Part shown: piece by piece, positions 15,053 to 23,975 of the stretch | Layout: each line of letters begins with the position of its first letter | Position numbering within the stretch: the first letter of the stretch is position 1 | Assembly: GCA_947427205.1 (NCBI GenBank) | Contig: CANEHB010000021.1 | Span: 1-32,725, forward strand | Direction: 5' to 3' | Origin: an uncultured Clostridium sp. | GTDB taxonomy: Bacteria; Bacillota; Clostridia; TANB77; CAG-508 | Length of the DNA stretch: 32,725 bases | Notes under the pieces: generated by a model | What the model was told of the DNA's origin: nothing | Seen by the model: only the letters and a program-made list of their open reading frames with translations | The model's database searches: none | Program-made: the position numbers and the translations under genes

Positions 15053-15225
15053 AATCCTTTGATGATATTTATACACAAATTTTACTTTGCAAAATTTGAC
15101 ACATGAACAAATTTACTGAAAAATCTTTGATTTTTTAGATTTTTAATAATAAATAGTTTTGTAAGAGCAGATTTTAGTAAACTAAAGTCTTCTTTTAGTA
15201 ATAAAAAAGAAAGGTGGTATAGATT

Positions 15226-15369
15226 ATGAATTTTGTAAAAGGTATTATGGTAGGAACTTTAATTACTGCTGGAACAATGATGATGTATTCAGAAGGTGTA
15301 GATGAAAACAAAAAGAAAATGATGAAAAAAGGAAAACAAATAGCTAAAAGAATTAAAATGTCAGTATAA
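15226..15369 (+). CDS. Small single-span basic protein
   Basis: A 47-residue protein, with AAAGGTGG before the ATG. Residues 1-20 (MNFVKGIMVGTLITAGTMMM) form one hydrophobic segment with a GxxxxxxG pattern, followed by a Lys-rich amphipathic tail. The shape resembles small YtxH-like membrane proteins of Firmicutes, but the similarity is loose. It is closed by its own terminator, supporting a real gene. Confidence 0.7.
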   Translation: MNFVKGIMVGTLITAGTMMMYSEGVDENKKKMMKKGKQIAKRIKMSV

Positions 15370-15375
15370 AGAAAT

Positions 15376-15406
15376 AAGCGAAGTTTTACTATAAAACTTC
15401 GCTTTT
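15376..15406 (+). terminator. Terminator of the small membrane protein gene
   Basis: AAGCGAAGTTTTA (15376-15388) pairs perfectly with 15392-15404 and ends in TTTT. Confidence 0.88.
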
Positions 15407-15451
15407 ATCAATCTGAATTAATATTAGTTGTTAAAACAGCAACTAATAATC

Positions 15452-15491
15452 TATTATTAGGAAAACTACTTTTTGAGTTCTCCTAATAATA
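15452..15491 (-). terminator. Inverted repeat after the Cys-rich protein gene
   Basis: 16-bp arms (15452-15467 and 15476-15491) pair with one wobble when read on the minus strand, 38 bp past the stop at 15529. No clear T-run follows. Confidence 0.45.
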
Positions 15492-15528
15492 AAAAGATTT
15501 ATAAGATTTTATTAAATTGTATAGAAAA

Positions 15529-15963
15529 TTATTCTTCGCAACCACAAGATTCTTCTTTTTCTTCTTCATCATAGCTTTTTTTATGATCTGGCATCATATC
15601 TTTATCACAGCATAAATCAACACCTTTTAAGCATTTTCCTTCATGATCACATACTTTGCATATTTTTATGTGTTTTACTCTGTTTACCCATATTTCTATA
15701 GCATAAGATTTGTTTGGACAAAGTGGACCAAAAACAAATTCTCCTTCTTTATCTGTGAAAGTATGAGATACAGGTTTTCTCTCATCTTTACAAACTTCTA
15801 CTAATTTTACAACAGCATCACAAACAGGATCACCATGACAATCTCTTATAATTCCATAAACAACATTTCTATCATCTTCTGGTAATCTTAAATCTAAGTC
15901 AAATTGTTTTCCTTTTTCTATAACACCATCAACATCAACGATAACTTTTTTTTCAAATTCCAT
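15529..15963 (-). CDS. Cys-rich protein with carboxypeptidase-regulatory-like fold
   Basis: A 144-residue protein. Residues about 35-95 read like a transthyretin-type beta sandwich: VYGIIRDCHGDPVCDAVVKL, then HTFTDKEGEFVFGPLCPNKSYAIEI, as in carboxypeptidase regulatory-like domains. It carries about a dozen Cys, including C..C and CC pairs near the end, and an acidic EEEKEESCGCEE tail. No signal peptide is seen. The function is unknown; a structural or metal-binding role would fit the cysteines but is a guess. Monocistronic. Confidence 0.7.
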   Translation of the reverse strand: MEFEKKVIVDVDGVIEKGKQFDLDLRLPEDDRNVVYGIIRDCHGDPVCDAVVKLVEVCKDERKPVSHTFTDKEGEFVFGPLCPNKSYAIEIWVNRVKHIKICKVCDHEGKCLKGVDLCCDKDMMPDHKKSYDEEEKEESCGCEE

Positions 15964-16056
15964 AATATTTTATCCTTTCAAAATTATTTAAACAATAATT
16001 ATTGTCATAATAAAGTTTATGATTTTTATTTGAAAATGGTTATTTATTTCTTAATA

Positions 16057-16085
16057 TTTACAAAAATATAAAATAGGTGTATATT
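16057..16085 (+). promoter_or_regulatory. Promoter of murL-murD2 (candidate)
   Basis: TTTACA (16057-16062) and TATATT (16080-16085) with 17-bp spacing, 87 bp before the start. Confidence 0.4.
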
Positions 16086-16172
16086 TATAATCTAAGAATT
16101 ATAGTTTAAATAGTAAATATTTATAACAAAATCAAATTATAATGAATAGGATAATTTTGGAAGGAGTATACT

Positions 16173-17525
16173 ATGAAAATTGAGGTTTTAAGAAAAGAGT
16201 ATCCAAAATTTTTATATAATAATTATAAAATATTTGAAGATGAGAATAAAATTTATATAGAATATGAATTTGAAATTGAAAAATTGTCAAAGTTTAATCC
16301 TAAAGTAGAAATTTTAAAAAAGAACTTTAAATTTAAAGATATAAATTCTGATACTGTAAAAAATATTGTTTTTAGCATGGGGGTGGTAGAAGCAATTAGT
16401 TATTTTAAAGCAACATGTTCACCACAATTTTATATAAAGTGTGGGAAATTGAATAGCTTTCAAGAAGGTTGGTTTAAAAAATTATTTTATGTAGGTCTTG
16501 GAGAATTCAGATATATTAACAACATTAATATATCTAAGGAGGATTGGATAGAATTTATTTCTGAAGGTGAAGAAATTAAAGTATTAGAGCAAAAAGATAA
16601 TCTAAGTGGAATTATTATTCCTGTTGGTGGTGGTAAAGATTCTAATGTTACTTTAGATTTATTAAAAGATTATAAAAAAGATTCTCTTGTCTTTCGTATA
16701 GGAAATAATAGTGTATCAGAAGGATGTGCAAAAGTAGCTGGATTTAGTAATCAAGAAATTATTGAAGTAAAAAGAACTATAGATAAAAACTTATTAGATT
16801 TAAATAGTAAGGGATTTTTAAATGGTCACACTCCATTTTCTGCAATTGTTGCATTTTTAACTTACTTATGTTCATATTTATTAGGAAAAAAATATATAGC
16901 ATTATCAAATGAAGATAGTGCAAATGAAACTAATGTAGAAGGGGAGAATATAAATCATCAATATTCAAAAACTATTGAATTTGAAAATGACTTTAGAGAA
17001 TACGGACAAAAAGTTTTAAAAGCCAATGTGGAATATTTTAGTATGCTAAGACCTATAAGTGAATTACAAATTGCAATGTTATTTTCTAATATAGAAGAGT
17101 ATCATCAAGTATTTAAAAGTTGCAATGTTGGTAGTAAATCAGTACCTTGGAAATGGTGTTGCAATTGTCCTAAATGTTTATTTGTATATACAATTTTAAG
17201 TCCATTTTTATATAAAGAAAAACTTTTGAATATTTTTAGAGAAGATTTATTTGAAAGAGAAGATTTATTAAAAACATTTGTAGAACTTTGTGGGTATGGA
17301 GAAACTAAACCATTTGAATGCGTAGGAACTTATAGTGAAATTAGATTTGCTATAACTGAAACAATAAAAAAATGTAATGGAGAATTACCGTTTTTATTAG
17401 AATATTATAAAAATAATTTTGAATTATCTACAGAAAATTTATTAACATATTATAATGAAAATAATAATATTCCAAAAGAATTTGAAAATATTTTAAAAAA
17501 TAAATTAAGAGATTTAATAAAATAA
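16173..17525 (+). CDS. murL: UDP-MurNAc-L-Ala-L-Glu epimerase MurL
   Basis: A 450-residue protein. PVGGGKDSNVTLDLL (about 149-163), NGHTPFSAIVAFL, LSNEDSANETN, NHQYSKTIEFE, YFSMLRPISELQIA and the CCNCPKCLFVY cluster (about 329-339) are the signature segments of MurL. Known work in Xanthomonas shows that MurL epimerises the terminal L-Glu of UDP-MurNAc-L-Ala-L-Glu to D-Glu, after MurD2 adds L-Glu, bypassing glutamate racemase. The next gene is a MurD-type ligase, fitting that pathway. GGAAGGAG precedes the ATG. The 117-bp gap to the ligase carries a weak hairpin (17551-17569). Confidence 0.92.
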   Translation: MKIEVLRKEYPKFLYNNYKIFEDENKIYIEYEFEIEKLSKFNPKVEILKKNFKFKDINSDTVKNIVFSMGVVEAISYFKATCSPQFYIKCGKLNSFQEGWFKKLFYVGLGEFRYINNINISKEDWIEFISEGEEIKVLEQKDNLSGIIIPVGGGKDSNVTLDLLKDYKKDSLVFRIGNNSVSEGCAKVAGFSNQEIIEVKRTIDKNLLDLNSKGFLNGHTPFSAIVAFLTYLCSYLLGKKYIALSNEDSANETNVEGENINHQYSKTIEFENDFREYGQKVLKANVEYFSMLRPISELQIAMLFSNIEEYHQVFKSCNVGSKSVPWKWCCNCPKCLFVYTILSPFLYKEKLLNIFREDLFEREDLLKTFVELCGYGETKPFECVGTYSEIRFAITETIKKCNGELPFLLEYYKNNFELSTENLLTYYNENNNIPKEFENILKNKLRDLIK

Positions 17526-17642
17526 GTGTTTTTTTAAATATAAAATATTACCTATTTTTATTTAATAGGAAAAATCTTGTTAAATAAGTTTTTTAGTGTT
17601 TTATGTAAATGCTAAATATCGTTAAAAATAGAAGGAGAATAA

Positions 17643-19005
17643 ATGTTAGAAAAATTATTAAACTATTTAGAAAATAAAAATATAGTTATTTTAGGATTTG
17701 GAATGGAAGGGGAATCTAGTTATAGATTTTTAAGAAATCATTTTCCAGATAAAAAAATATTTATAGCTGACAAAAAAATAGATCTATTAGATAACAAACC
17801 AGAATTAATGGAAGATATTTATTTAGAAGTATCAGCACGGAGAAAATTATTTAAATGGAATTGAAGAATATGATTTAATTTTAAAAGCTCCAGGAATTTC
17901 ATTAAAAGATATAGATATTTCAAAATTTGAAGATAAAATTACAAGCCAATTGGAATTATTATTAGAGTACGTTCCTATATTCACAATAGGAATAACAGGT
18001 ACTAAGGGAAAAAGTACAACAACATCTTTAATGTATAAAATATTAATTGATCAGAAAAAAGATGCGTTTCTTTTAGGAAATATAGGAGAGCCTATTTTTA
18101 ATGATATAGAAAGTTTTACTAAAGATAGTATAGGAGTTATAGAGCTTTCATCACACGCATTAGAGTTTGTAAAAAAATCAACCAATATTGGAATAATTTT
18201 AGATATTTTTGAAGAACATTTAGATCATTATAAATCTTTAGAAAAATATATAGAAGCAAAATATAATTTGGCTAAATATCAAAAAAATGATGGTTACTTA
18301 ATATATAATTTTGATAATGAATTTATGAAAAAATATAATTTTAATTATAAACCAAATGATTATGCAGTTTCATTTACTCAAAAACCTAATACAAAAAATT
18401 GTGTATTTTTAGAAAATAATTTCATATATTGTAATAGCAAAAAATTTATGGATATTAATGAAAAAATAAATCTTAAAGGTGAACATAATATTAACAATAT
18501 AATGTTTATTTTTGCAGTATGTGATATTTTAAATTTAGATATAGATAAAACTGTAAATACAATAAAGAATTTCAAACCATTAGAACATAGAATGGAATTT
18601 GTTGGAAACTTTGATGGTATAGATTATTATAATAATTCTATTGCAACAATACCAGAAGCTACTATAAGTGACATGAAAGCTATTAAGAACATTAATACAA
18701 TTATTGTTGGTGGAAAAGATAGAGGAGTGAACCTTCAAGAATTAATAAATGCTTTAAAAAATAGTAATATTGAAAATATTATATGTCTTCCGAAAACAGG
18801 AGAGTATATAAGAGACGGATTAATAGATTGTAATAAAAATATACAATTTACAAATGAACTAGAAGAGGCTGTGAAAATTGCTAAAGAAGTAACTAAAAAA
18901 GGAATGGTATGTTTACTTTCTCCAGCAGCATCTAGTTATGGATATTTTAAAAATTTTGAAGAAAGAGGAAATTTATTTAAAAAGTATGTATCTTCTAGTA
19001 AATAA
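17643..19005 (+). CDS. murD2: MurD-type ligase (MurD2 candidate), +1 shift at CGG
   Basis: The ATG at 17643 follows AGAAGGAG. The first 65 codons give the MurD N-terminal Rossmann fold (IVILGFGMEGESS), then CGG at 17838 leads to a TGA eight codons later. Skipping C17838 gives VSA-GENYLNGIEEYDL and the conserved LKAPGIS, then GITGTKGKSTTT (P-loop at about 119-125), ELSSHALE, the GEHNINN segment, EHRMEFVG, and the C-terminal VGGKDRG and LSPAASSYG. The joined product is 453 residues, the normal MurD length. It adds glutamate to UDP-MurNAc-L-Ala; next to murL, L-Glu is the expected substrate. It is probably an essential cell-wall gene if no other MurD exists, which argues against simple pseudogenisation. 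Confidence 0.88.
17838..17840 (+). other. Putative +1 frameshift site, GCA-CGG-A in murD2
   Basis: Codon 66 is CGG followed by A. Skipping C17838 yields GGA and the intact downstream MurD frame. The preceding codon is GCA. Confidence 0.8.
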
Positions 19006-19126
19006 TTAACATAAATTAGAACAGGTTACAAATAATAGGTTTACTAGAATAACATTATAAAAACTCGATAATAAGTAATAAAATATAACAAAATTGGTAA
19101 AAAAGATAAAAAAATCCAATTTTATG

Positions 19127-19155
19127 TAGACAAAAGTTAAAAAATGTGTTATACT
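19127..19155 (+). promoter_or_regulatory. Promoter of the SSB gene
   Basis: TAGACA (19127-19132) and TATACT (19150-19155), 17-bp spacing; about 75-nt leader. Confidence 0.6.
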
Positions 19156-19236
19156 ATAAGTGTTTTAGGGAAAAAACGGAAAATAGATAAAACATTATAT
19201 GAAATACAGTAGATAAATTTTAAGGAGGAACGAAAA

Positions 19237-19914
19237 TTGAATACAAATTATTCAGAAAATAATCACTTAGTATTAGTAGGAAAGGTAGTAAGTGATAAGA
19301 GTTACAGTCATGAAATTTATGGAGAAAAATTTTATGTTTTTAATTTAGAGGTTGTTAGACTAAGTTCAACTGTTGATATTATTCCAATTACAATATCTGA
19401 AAGATTATTAACAGAACTAAATTTAAGTATAGGAAAAAAAGTAAAAGTTGAAGGACAATTTAGATCTTATAACAACTATGAGAACGAAAGAAACAGATTA
19501 ATTTTAACTGTTTTTGCAAAAGAAATAACAGAAACTGAAGAGGTTGAAGACGAAAAAGATGAACTTACAAATGAAGTTGTTTTAATAGGTTATATTTGTA
19601 AAAAACCTATATATAGACAAACACCATTTGGAAGAGAAATTGCAGATGTTTTATTAGCAGTGAATAGAGCTTATAATAAATCAGATTACATACCAAGTAT
19701 AGCTTGGGGAAGAAATGCAAGATTTTGTCAAAATATGGAAGTTGGAACAGAAGTAAAAATAACAGGTAGAGTTCAATCAAGAAATTATGAGAAAAAATTT
19801 GAAGATGGAACTGTTGAAACAAGAGTTGCTTATGAAGTTTCAATTGCAAGTATGGAAATTGCAAATAAAGAAGAAAATGAAAGTGAAGAAAAAGTTGAAG
19901 CAGAAGTTGTTTAA
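19237..19914 (+). CDS. Single-stranded DNA-binding protein with two OB folds
   Basis: A 225-residue protein starting at TTG behind AAGGAGG. The N-terminal half (NHLVLVGKVVSDK...IPITISERLLTEL) and the C-terminal half (NEVVLIGYICKKPIYRQTPFGREIADVLLAVNR...SIAWGRNARFC) are both SSB-like OB folds, joined by an acidic linker (EETEEVEDEKDE). The second is the better match to SSB/PriB-type proteins. The tail is acidic but lacks the DDDIPF-type tip of replicative SSB, so a specialised role (repair or competence) is more likely than the main SSB. It has its own promoter and strong terminator. Confidence 0.82.
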   Translation: MNTNYSENNHLVLVGKVVSDKSYSHEIYGEKFYVFNLEVVRLSSTVDIIPITISERLLTELNLSIGKKVKVEGQFRSYNNYENERNRLILTVFAKEITETEEVEDEKDELTNEVVLIGYICKKPIYRQTPFGREIADVLLAVNRAYNKSDYIPSIAWGRNARFCQNMEVGTEVKITGRVQSRNYEKKFEDGTVETRVAYEVSIASMEIANKEENESEEKVEAEVV

Positions 19915-19963
19915 TAATTTTTAGTATATAAATTAAATTTATATAGATTTTAGCAAATTATAT

Positions 19964-20010
19964 AACGTTCATGTGCTAACTAGATGTTGGTATATGGACG
20001 TTTTCTTTTT
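19964..20010 (+). terminator. Terminator of the SSB gene, wobble-rich stem
   Basis: 17-nt arms (19964-19980 and 19986-20002) pair fully, but four of the pairs are G-U. A T-rich run follows. Confidence 0.8.
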
Positions 20011-20022
20011 TGATATAGATGC

Positions 20023-20131
20023 GGGGACGTAGATAGACATGGGGACGTAGATGTTGTCTAAGTTAATTTGATTTTAAATTTTTAACTTTTAATTTAAGAT
20101 AATTTAGACAACATCTACGTCCCCATGTCTA
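20023..20131. repeat. Palindromic repeat element with GGGGACGTAGATG core (MITE/REP-like)
   Basis: Perfect 27-bp inverted arms at 20034-20060 and 20105-20131 (starting TAGACATGGGGACGTAGATG) flank a 44-bp AT-rich centre. The first arm is preceded by an extra GGGGACGTAGAT (20023-20034), 18 bp out of phase. Similar short palindromes with GGGGACG cores are scattered in many clostridial genomes. It is GC-rich against its surroundings and has no coding capacity. The -35 of the next gene begins 9 bp past it. Confidence 0.8.
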
Positions 20132-20139
20132 AAACAATA

Positions 20140-20167
20140 TTGACAATACACATTTTTTGAATATAAT
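20140..20167 (+). promoter_or_regulatory. Promoter of the Na/Pi cotransporter gene
   Basis: Consensus TTGACA (20140-20145) and TATAAT (20162-20167), 16-bp spacing, immediately right of the palindromic element. Confidence 0.75.
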
Positions 20168-20238
20168 AGGTAGAGATAGTTAAAACTATACAAAAGATTA
20201 GAATTATAAGAAAACAGAGAAATTTTGAGGTGAAAAAA

Positions 20239-22017
20239 TTGGATATACTAATTTCAATTATAAAATTACTTGGTGGAGTAGCATTACTAATTTATGGTAT
20301 GAAAATATTAAGTACAAATTTAAAAATGATATCAGGAGGAAAGTTAGAAAAATTTTTAATATCAGCTACAGATAATATATTTAAAGGGTTATTAACAGGA
20401 ATATTAATTACAGTAGCAACACAAAGCTCAGCAGCAACAACTGTACTTGTAGTTGGACTTGTTAATTCTGAAATTTTAAAATTAAAAAATGCAATACCAA
20501 TAATAATGGGAGCTAATATTGGAACTACTATAACATCACAAATTTTAAGACTTACAAGTTTAGATAATGGAGGTTTTATATCATTATTTACTCCAGAAGT
20601 AATAGCACCAATACTTATTTTGGTTGGAGTTTTTATTATAGAACTTGCTAAAAATAGAAAAATGAAAAATATTGGTGAAATGATAATGGGAATAGGATTG
20701 TTATTTACAGGAATGATAACAATGATTGAAATTGCTAGTGGATTTAGTGATTTACCTATATTATCACAAATATTATCAAAATTATCTAATCCTATATTAG
20801 GAGTTTTAGCAGGTGCACTAATTACGGTATTACTTCAAAGTTCTGCAGCTACAGTAGGTCTATTGCAAGCAATATCTACTACTGGAATAATAACTTATTC
20901 AACTACTATTCCAATTATATTAGGTCAAAATATTGGAACTTGTTTTACATCTATATGTGCAAGTATTAGTGGAACAAAGAATGCCAAAAGAGCTGCAGCA
21001 GTACATCTATATTTTAATTTAATAGGGACAATAATATTTTTAATATTTATATACACATATCAATTTTTTATAGGATTTACATTCTGGAAAGATACTATAG
21101 AGATGGGGCAAATAGCTAATTTTCATACAATATTTAATGTAGTATCAACAATAATATTACTACCATGTATTAATTTAATTGAGAAATTAACCTTAATTAC
21201 TATTAAAGATGAAAAAGTTAAGGATGATGAGGACGATAGTAATTATTTATCAGTATTAAATATGTTAGATGATAGAATATTAAAAATGCCTAAAATGGCT
21301 ATTACAAATAGTACAAGTGTTATAGAAAAGATGGGAGAGATAGCAGAAAAGAATTTTAGAAAATCTAATATTTTACTAAAAGAATTTGAAGCTAAAAAGT
21401 TAGATAAAATTTTAGAAAGAGAAAACTCAATAGATAAATTAGAAGAAAAAGTTACAGAATTTTTAATTAAACTTGGAAGTCTTGATATATCTGATAAAGA
21501 AAGCGTAATTATATCAACTTTATTAAAAATGGAATCAGAATTTGAAAAAATTGGAGATTATGGATATAAGTTTTCTAAAATAGTAGAGAACATGAATGAA
21601 AAAAATATTAAAATTTCTGATATAGCATACAGAGAATTTGAATTAATATATGATATTACAGAAGATGCACTTTTAAGTACAATAAAAGCATATAGGGAGA
21701 AAAAAATAAAATATGTTGTAGAAATTGAAGCTTTAAAAGAGTTTTCAGAAATGAAAAGAGAAGAATATAAAAATGCTCATATAGAAAGATTAAAAGAAGG
21801 AAAATGTAATGTAGAAAGTGGAATTGCATTTTTAGAACTTTTAATTATATGTGAGAAAATTATAGATCATTGCTCAAATATATCTGTATTAACATTAAAT
21901 TATATGACAAATGAAAATTTTGTTACAAAACAAGAATTTTCTAAGAGAATATATGAGACTGAAAGTCAACTTTTAAAAAATAAATTAAATGAATGCAATG
22001 AAAAATATGCTATTTAA
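20239..22017 (+). CDS. Na/Pi cotransporter family protein with PhoU-like tail
   Basis: A 592-residue protein. The membrane part (to about residue 320) has the paired QSSAATT motifs of the Na/Pi cotransporter family: TQSSAATTVLVVGLV near residue 63 and LQSSAATVGLLQA near 203, each followed by a GxNIGT(T/C) segment. The rest (about 355-590) is a helical PhoU-like cytoplasmic domain. It takes up or moves phosphate-like anions with sodium. TTG at 20239 is preferred, since GAGGTG just before it serves as ribosome binding site; a GTG at 20230 is inside that site. Monocistronic between promoter and terminator. Confidence 0.9.
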   Translation: MDILISIIKLLGGVALLIYGMKILSTNLKMISGGKLEKFLISATDNIFKGLLTGILITVATQSSAATTVLVVGLVNSEILKLKNAIPIIMGANIGTTITSQILRLTSLDNGGFISLFTPEVIAPILILVGVFIIELAKNRKMKNIGEMIMGIGLLFTGMITMIEIASGFSDLPILSQILSKLSNPILGVLAGALITVLLQSSAATVGLLQAISTTGIITYSTTIPIILGQNIGTCFTSICASISGTKNAKRAAAVHLYFNLIGTIIFLIFIYTYQFFIGFTFWKDTIEMGQIANFHTIFNVVSTIILLPCINLIEKLTLITIKDEKVKDDEDDSNYLSVLNMLDDRILKMPKMAITNSTSVIEKMGEIAEKNFRKSNILLKEFEAKKLDKILERENSIDKLEEKVTEFLIKLGSLDISDKESVIISTLLKMESEFEKIGDYGYKFSKIVENMNEKNIKISDIAYREFELIYDITEDALLSTIKAYREKKIKYVVEIEALKEFSEMKREEYKNAHIERLKEGKCNVESGIAFLELLIICEKIIDHCSNISVLTLNYMTNENFVTKQEFSKRIYETESQLLKNKLNECNEKYAI

Positions 22018-22040
22018 AATTTTAGTATCAGACAATTATA

Positions 22041-22099
22041 TCAGAATCAAGATTTTGTAGCAGTTTGCACTACATATAAAATCTTGATTCTGAAATTTT
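22041..22099 (+). terminator. Terminator of the Na/Pi cotransporter gene
   Basis: 16-bp perfect arms (22041-22056 and 22078-22093) with an inner GTAG/CTAC stem and a downstream T-run. Confidence 0.85.
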
Positions 22100-22176
22100 T
22101 ATGTTATAGGTATATATTTTTTTATTATTATTTGATATAATTCAAATAAATTTATAATAAACAGAGGAGTTTTTTC

Positions 22177-23949
22177 ATGAAAAACGAAGAAGAGATAGAA
22201 AAAGTAGAATCAGAAATTAGTACAGCAAACATAGAAGAAAAAGAAACTTTTGAAAATGCAGAAGATAAAAGTTTAAATCAATCAGTAAAAACTAAAAAAA
22301 TAAAAAACATTGTTTTTCATATTGTTGCTTTTATATGTATGGCATTATTTTGTGCAGCAATATCACCAAAAACATTGCAAAACGATACATATTATACTGT
22401 AACAATAGGAGAATATATATATAATAATGGAATATCAGATTTAACTACAGATTTATATTCTTGGCATGAACTTCCATATACTTACCCACATTGGCTTTAT
22501 GACTTAGGAATGTTTTTAATATATAATTCATTTGGACAACCTGGTATTTATGCATCAACAATGATTTTTACAGCGTTACTTGGTTTTTCAATATATCTTT
22601 TAAGTAATAAAAAGTCAAAAAATAAAGTGGTATCACTAATAATAACTATATTTTCAATATATTTAATGAAATCATTTATTGCAGCTAGAGCACAACTTGT
22701 AACATTTATTTTGTTTGTTTTAGCAGTATATTTTATAGAAAAATTTTTAGAAACAAAGAAAAAAAGATATGGATTAATGCTTATATTGATACCATTATTA
22801 ATTGCAAATTTACATTGTGCAGTATTTCCATTTTACTTTGTTTTATTCTTACCTTACATAGGAGAATATGTTTGTGTAGTATTAGATGAAAAAGATTTAG
22901 ACTTGCGATTTGTTTCATTAATAACTAAAATAAAGAAAAAGCTTTCTAAAAAAGATGAAACAAAAGAAAAGTGTGATAATAAAATAGAAAAAATTAAATT
23001 AGCAATTTTAAAAAGAACAAAGAAAAGAGAGAATTTAAGAGAAAATCCATATAAAATTAAAACAGAAAAAAATCATGTTATATTATTACTTATTGCAATA
23101 ATGGCAATAGCAGTTCTTACAGGTTTCCTAAATCCAGCAGGAGATGGTGCATTTACTTATTTGTATAAAACAATGCAAGGAAATACAACTCAGTCAATTA
23201 ATGAACATTTGCCACTTACATTAATTGAGAATGAAGAATTTGCAGTTGCTATTATAGTATTTTTAATGATTTTAATATTTACAGATACAAAAATAAAATT
23301 ATCAGATCTATTTATGCTTGCAGGTATAACATTTTTAGCGTTTAAATCAAGAAGACAAGTATCTATGTTTGCAATCTTTTGTGGACCAATACTTGCAAAT
23401 TTAATAGGCCAAATGGTTGAGAAATATGATAAAGAAAACTTTAAAAAATTAGAAAACTTTATATCTGGATGGTTTGGGGCAACAGTTATAATTTGTTTAT
23501 TTATAATACTTTCTACTAATATTGTGAAACCACATTTTAGAAGTGATTATATAGATGAATCAACATATCCAGTAGCTGCATCAGATTGGATATTAAGCAA
23601 TTTAGATGTAAAAAATATAAAATTGTATAATGAATATAATTATGGAAGTTATTTATTATTCAGAGGAATACCAGTATTTATTGATTCAAGATGTGATTTG
23701 TATTCTCCAGAGTTTAATGAAGATAAAGAAAATGGTATAGATGGTAGAGATATTTTTTCAGATGCATTAAATATAGCAGGAATAGCAGTTGATTATAAAA
23801 CAAAATTTGAAGAATATGGAGTAACACATATAATACTATATGAAAATTCAAAACTTGCTATGATATTAGAAGATGATGCTAATTATAGAAGAATTTATAG
23901 TGAAGGTAATTTTAAAATTTTTGAAAAATTAGATGTTGCTAAAGATTGA
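22177..23949 (+). CDS. Polytopic GT-C-like membrane protein
   Basis: A 590-residue protein with an acidic cytoplasmic N-terminus (about 45 residues), roughly ten hydrophobic segments, a Lys-rich cytoplasmic insert near 235-300, and a soluble C-terminal part. The NDTYYTVTIGEYI and TYPHWLYDLGMFL stretches after the first span resemble the first-loop acidic motif of GT-C glycosyltransferases that use lipid-linked sugars. No precise substrate can be named. First gene of the string that continues with lspA and tagA, so an envelope role is plausible. AGAGGAG precedes the ATG. Confidence 0.65.
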   Translation: MKNEEEIEKVESEISTANIEEKETFENAEDKSLNQSVKTKKIKNIVFHIVAFICMALFCAAISPKTLQNDTYYTVTIGEYIYNNGISDLTTDLYSWHELPYTYPHWLYDLGMFLIYNSFGQPGIYASTMIFTALLGFSIYLLSNKKSKNKVVSLIITIFSIYLMKSFIAARAQLVTFILFVLAVYFIEKFLETKKKRYGLMLILIPLLIANLHCAVFPFYFVLFLPYIGEYVCVVLDEKDLDLRFVSLITKIKKKLSKKDETKEKCDNKIEKIKLAILKRTKKRENLRENPYKIKTEKNHVILLLIAIMAIAVLTGFLNPAGDGAFTYLYKTMQGNTTQSINEHLPLTLIENEEFAVAIIVFLMILIFTDTKIKLSDLFMLAGITFLAFKSRRQVSMFAIFCGPILANLIGQMVEKYDKENFKKLENFISGWFGATVIICLFIILSTNIVKPHFRSDYIDESTYPVAASDWILSNLDVKNIKLYNEYNYGSYLLFRGIPVFIDSRCDLYSPEFNEDKENGIDGRDIFSDALNIAGIAVDYKTKFEEYGVTHIILYENSKLAMILEDDANYRRIYSEGNFKIFEKLDVAKD

Positions 23950-23975
23950 AATTACAATTAATTGGGGGTATAAAT

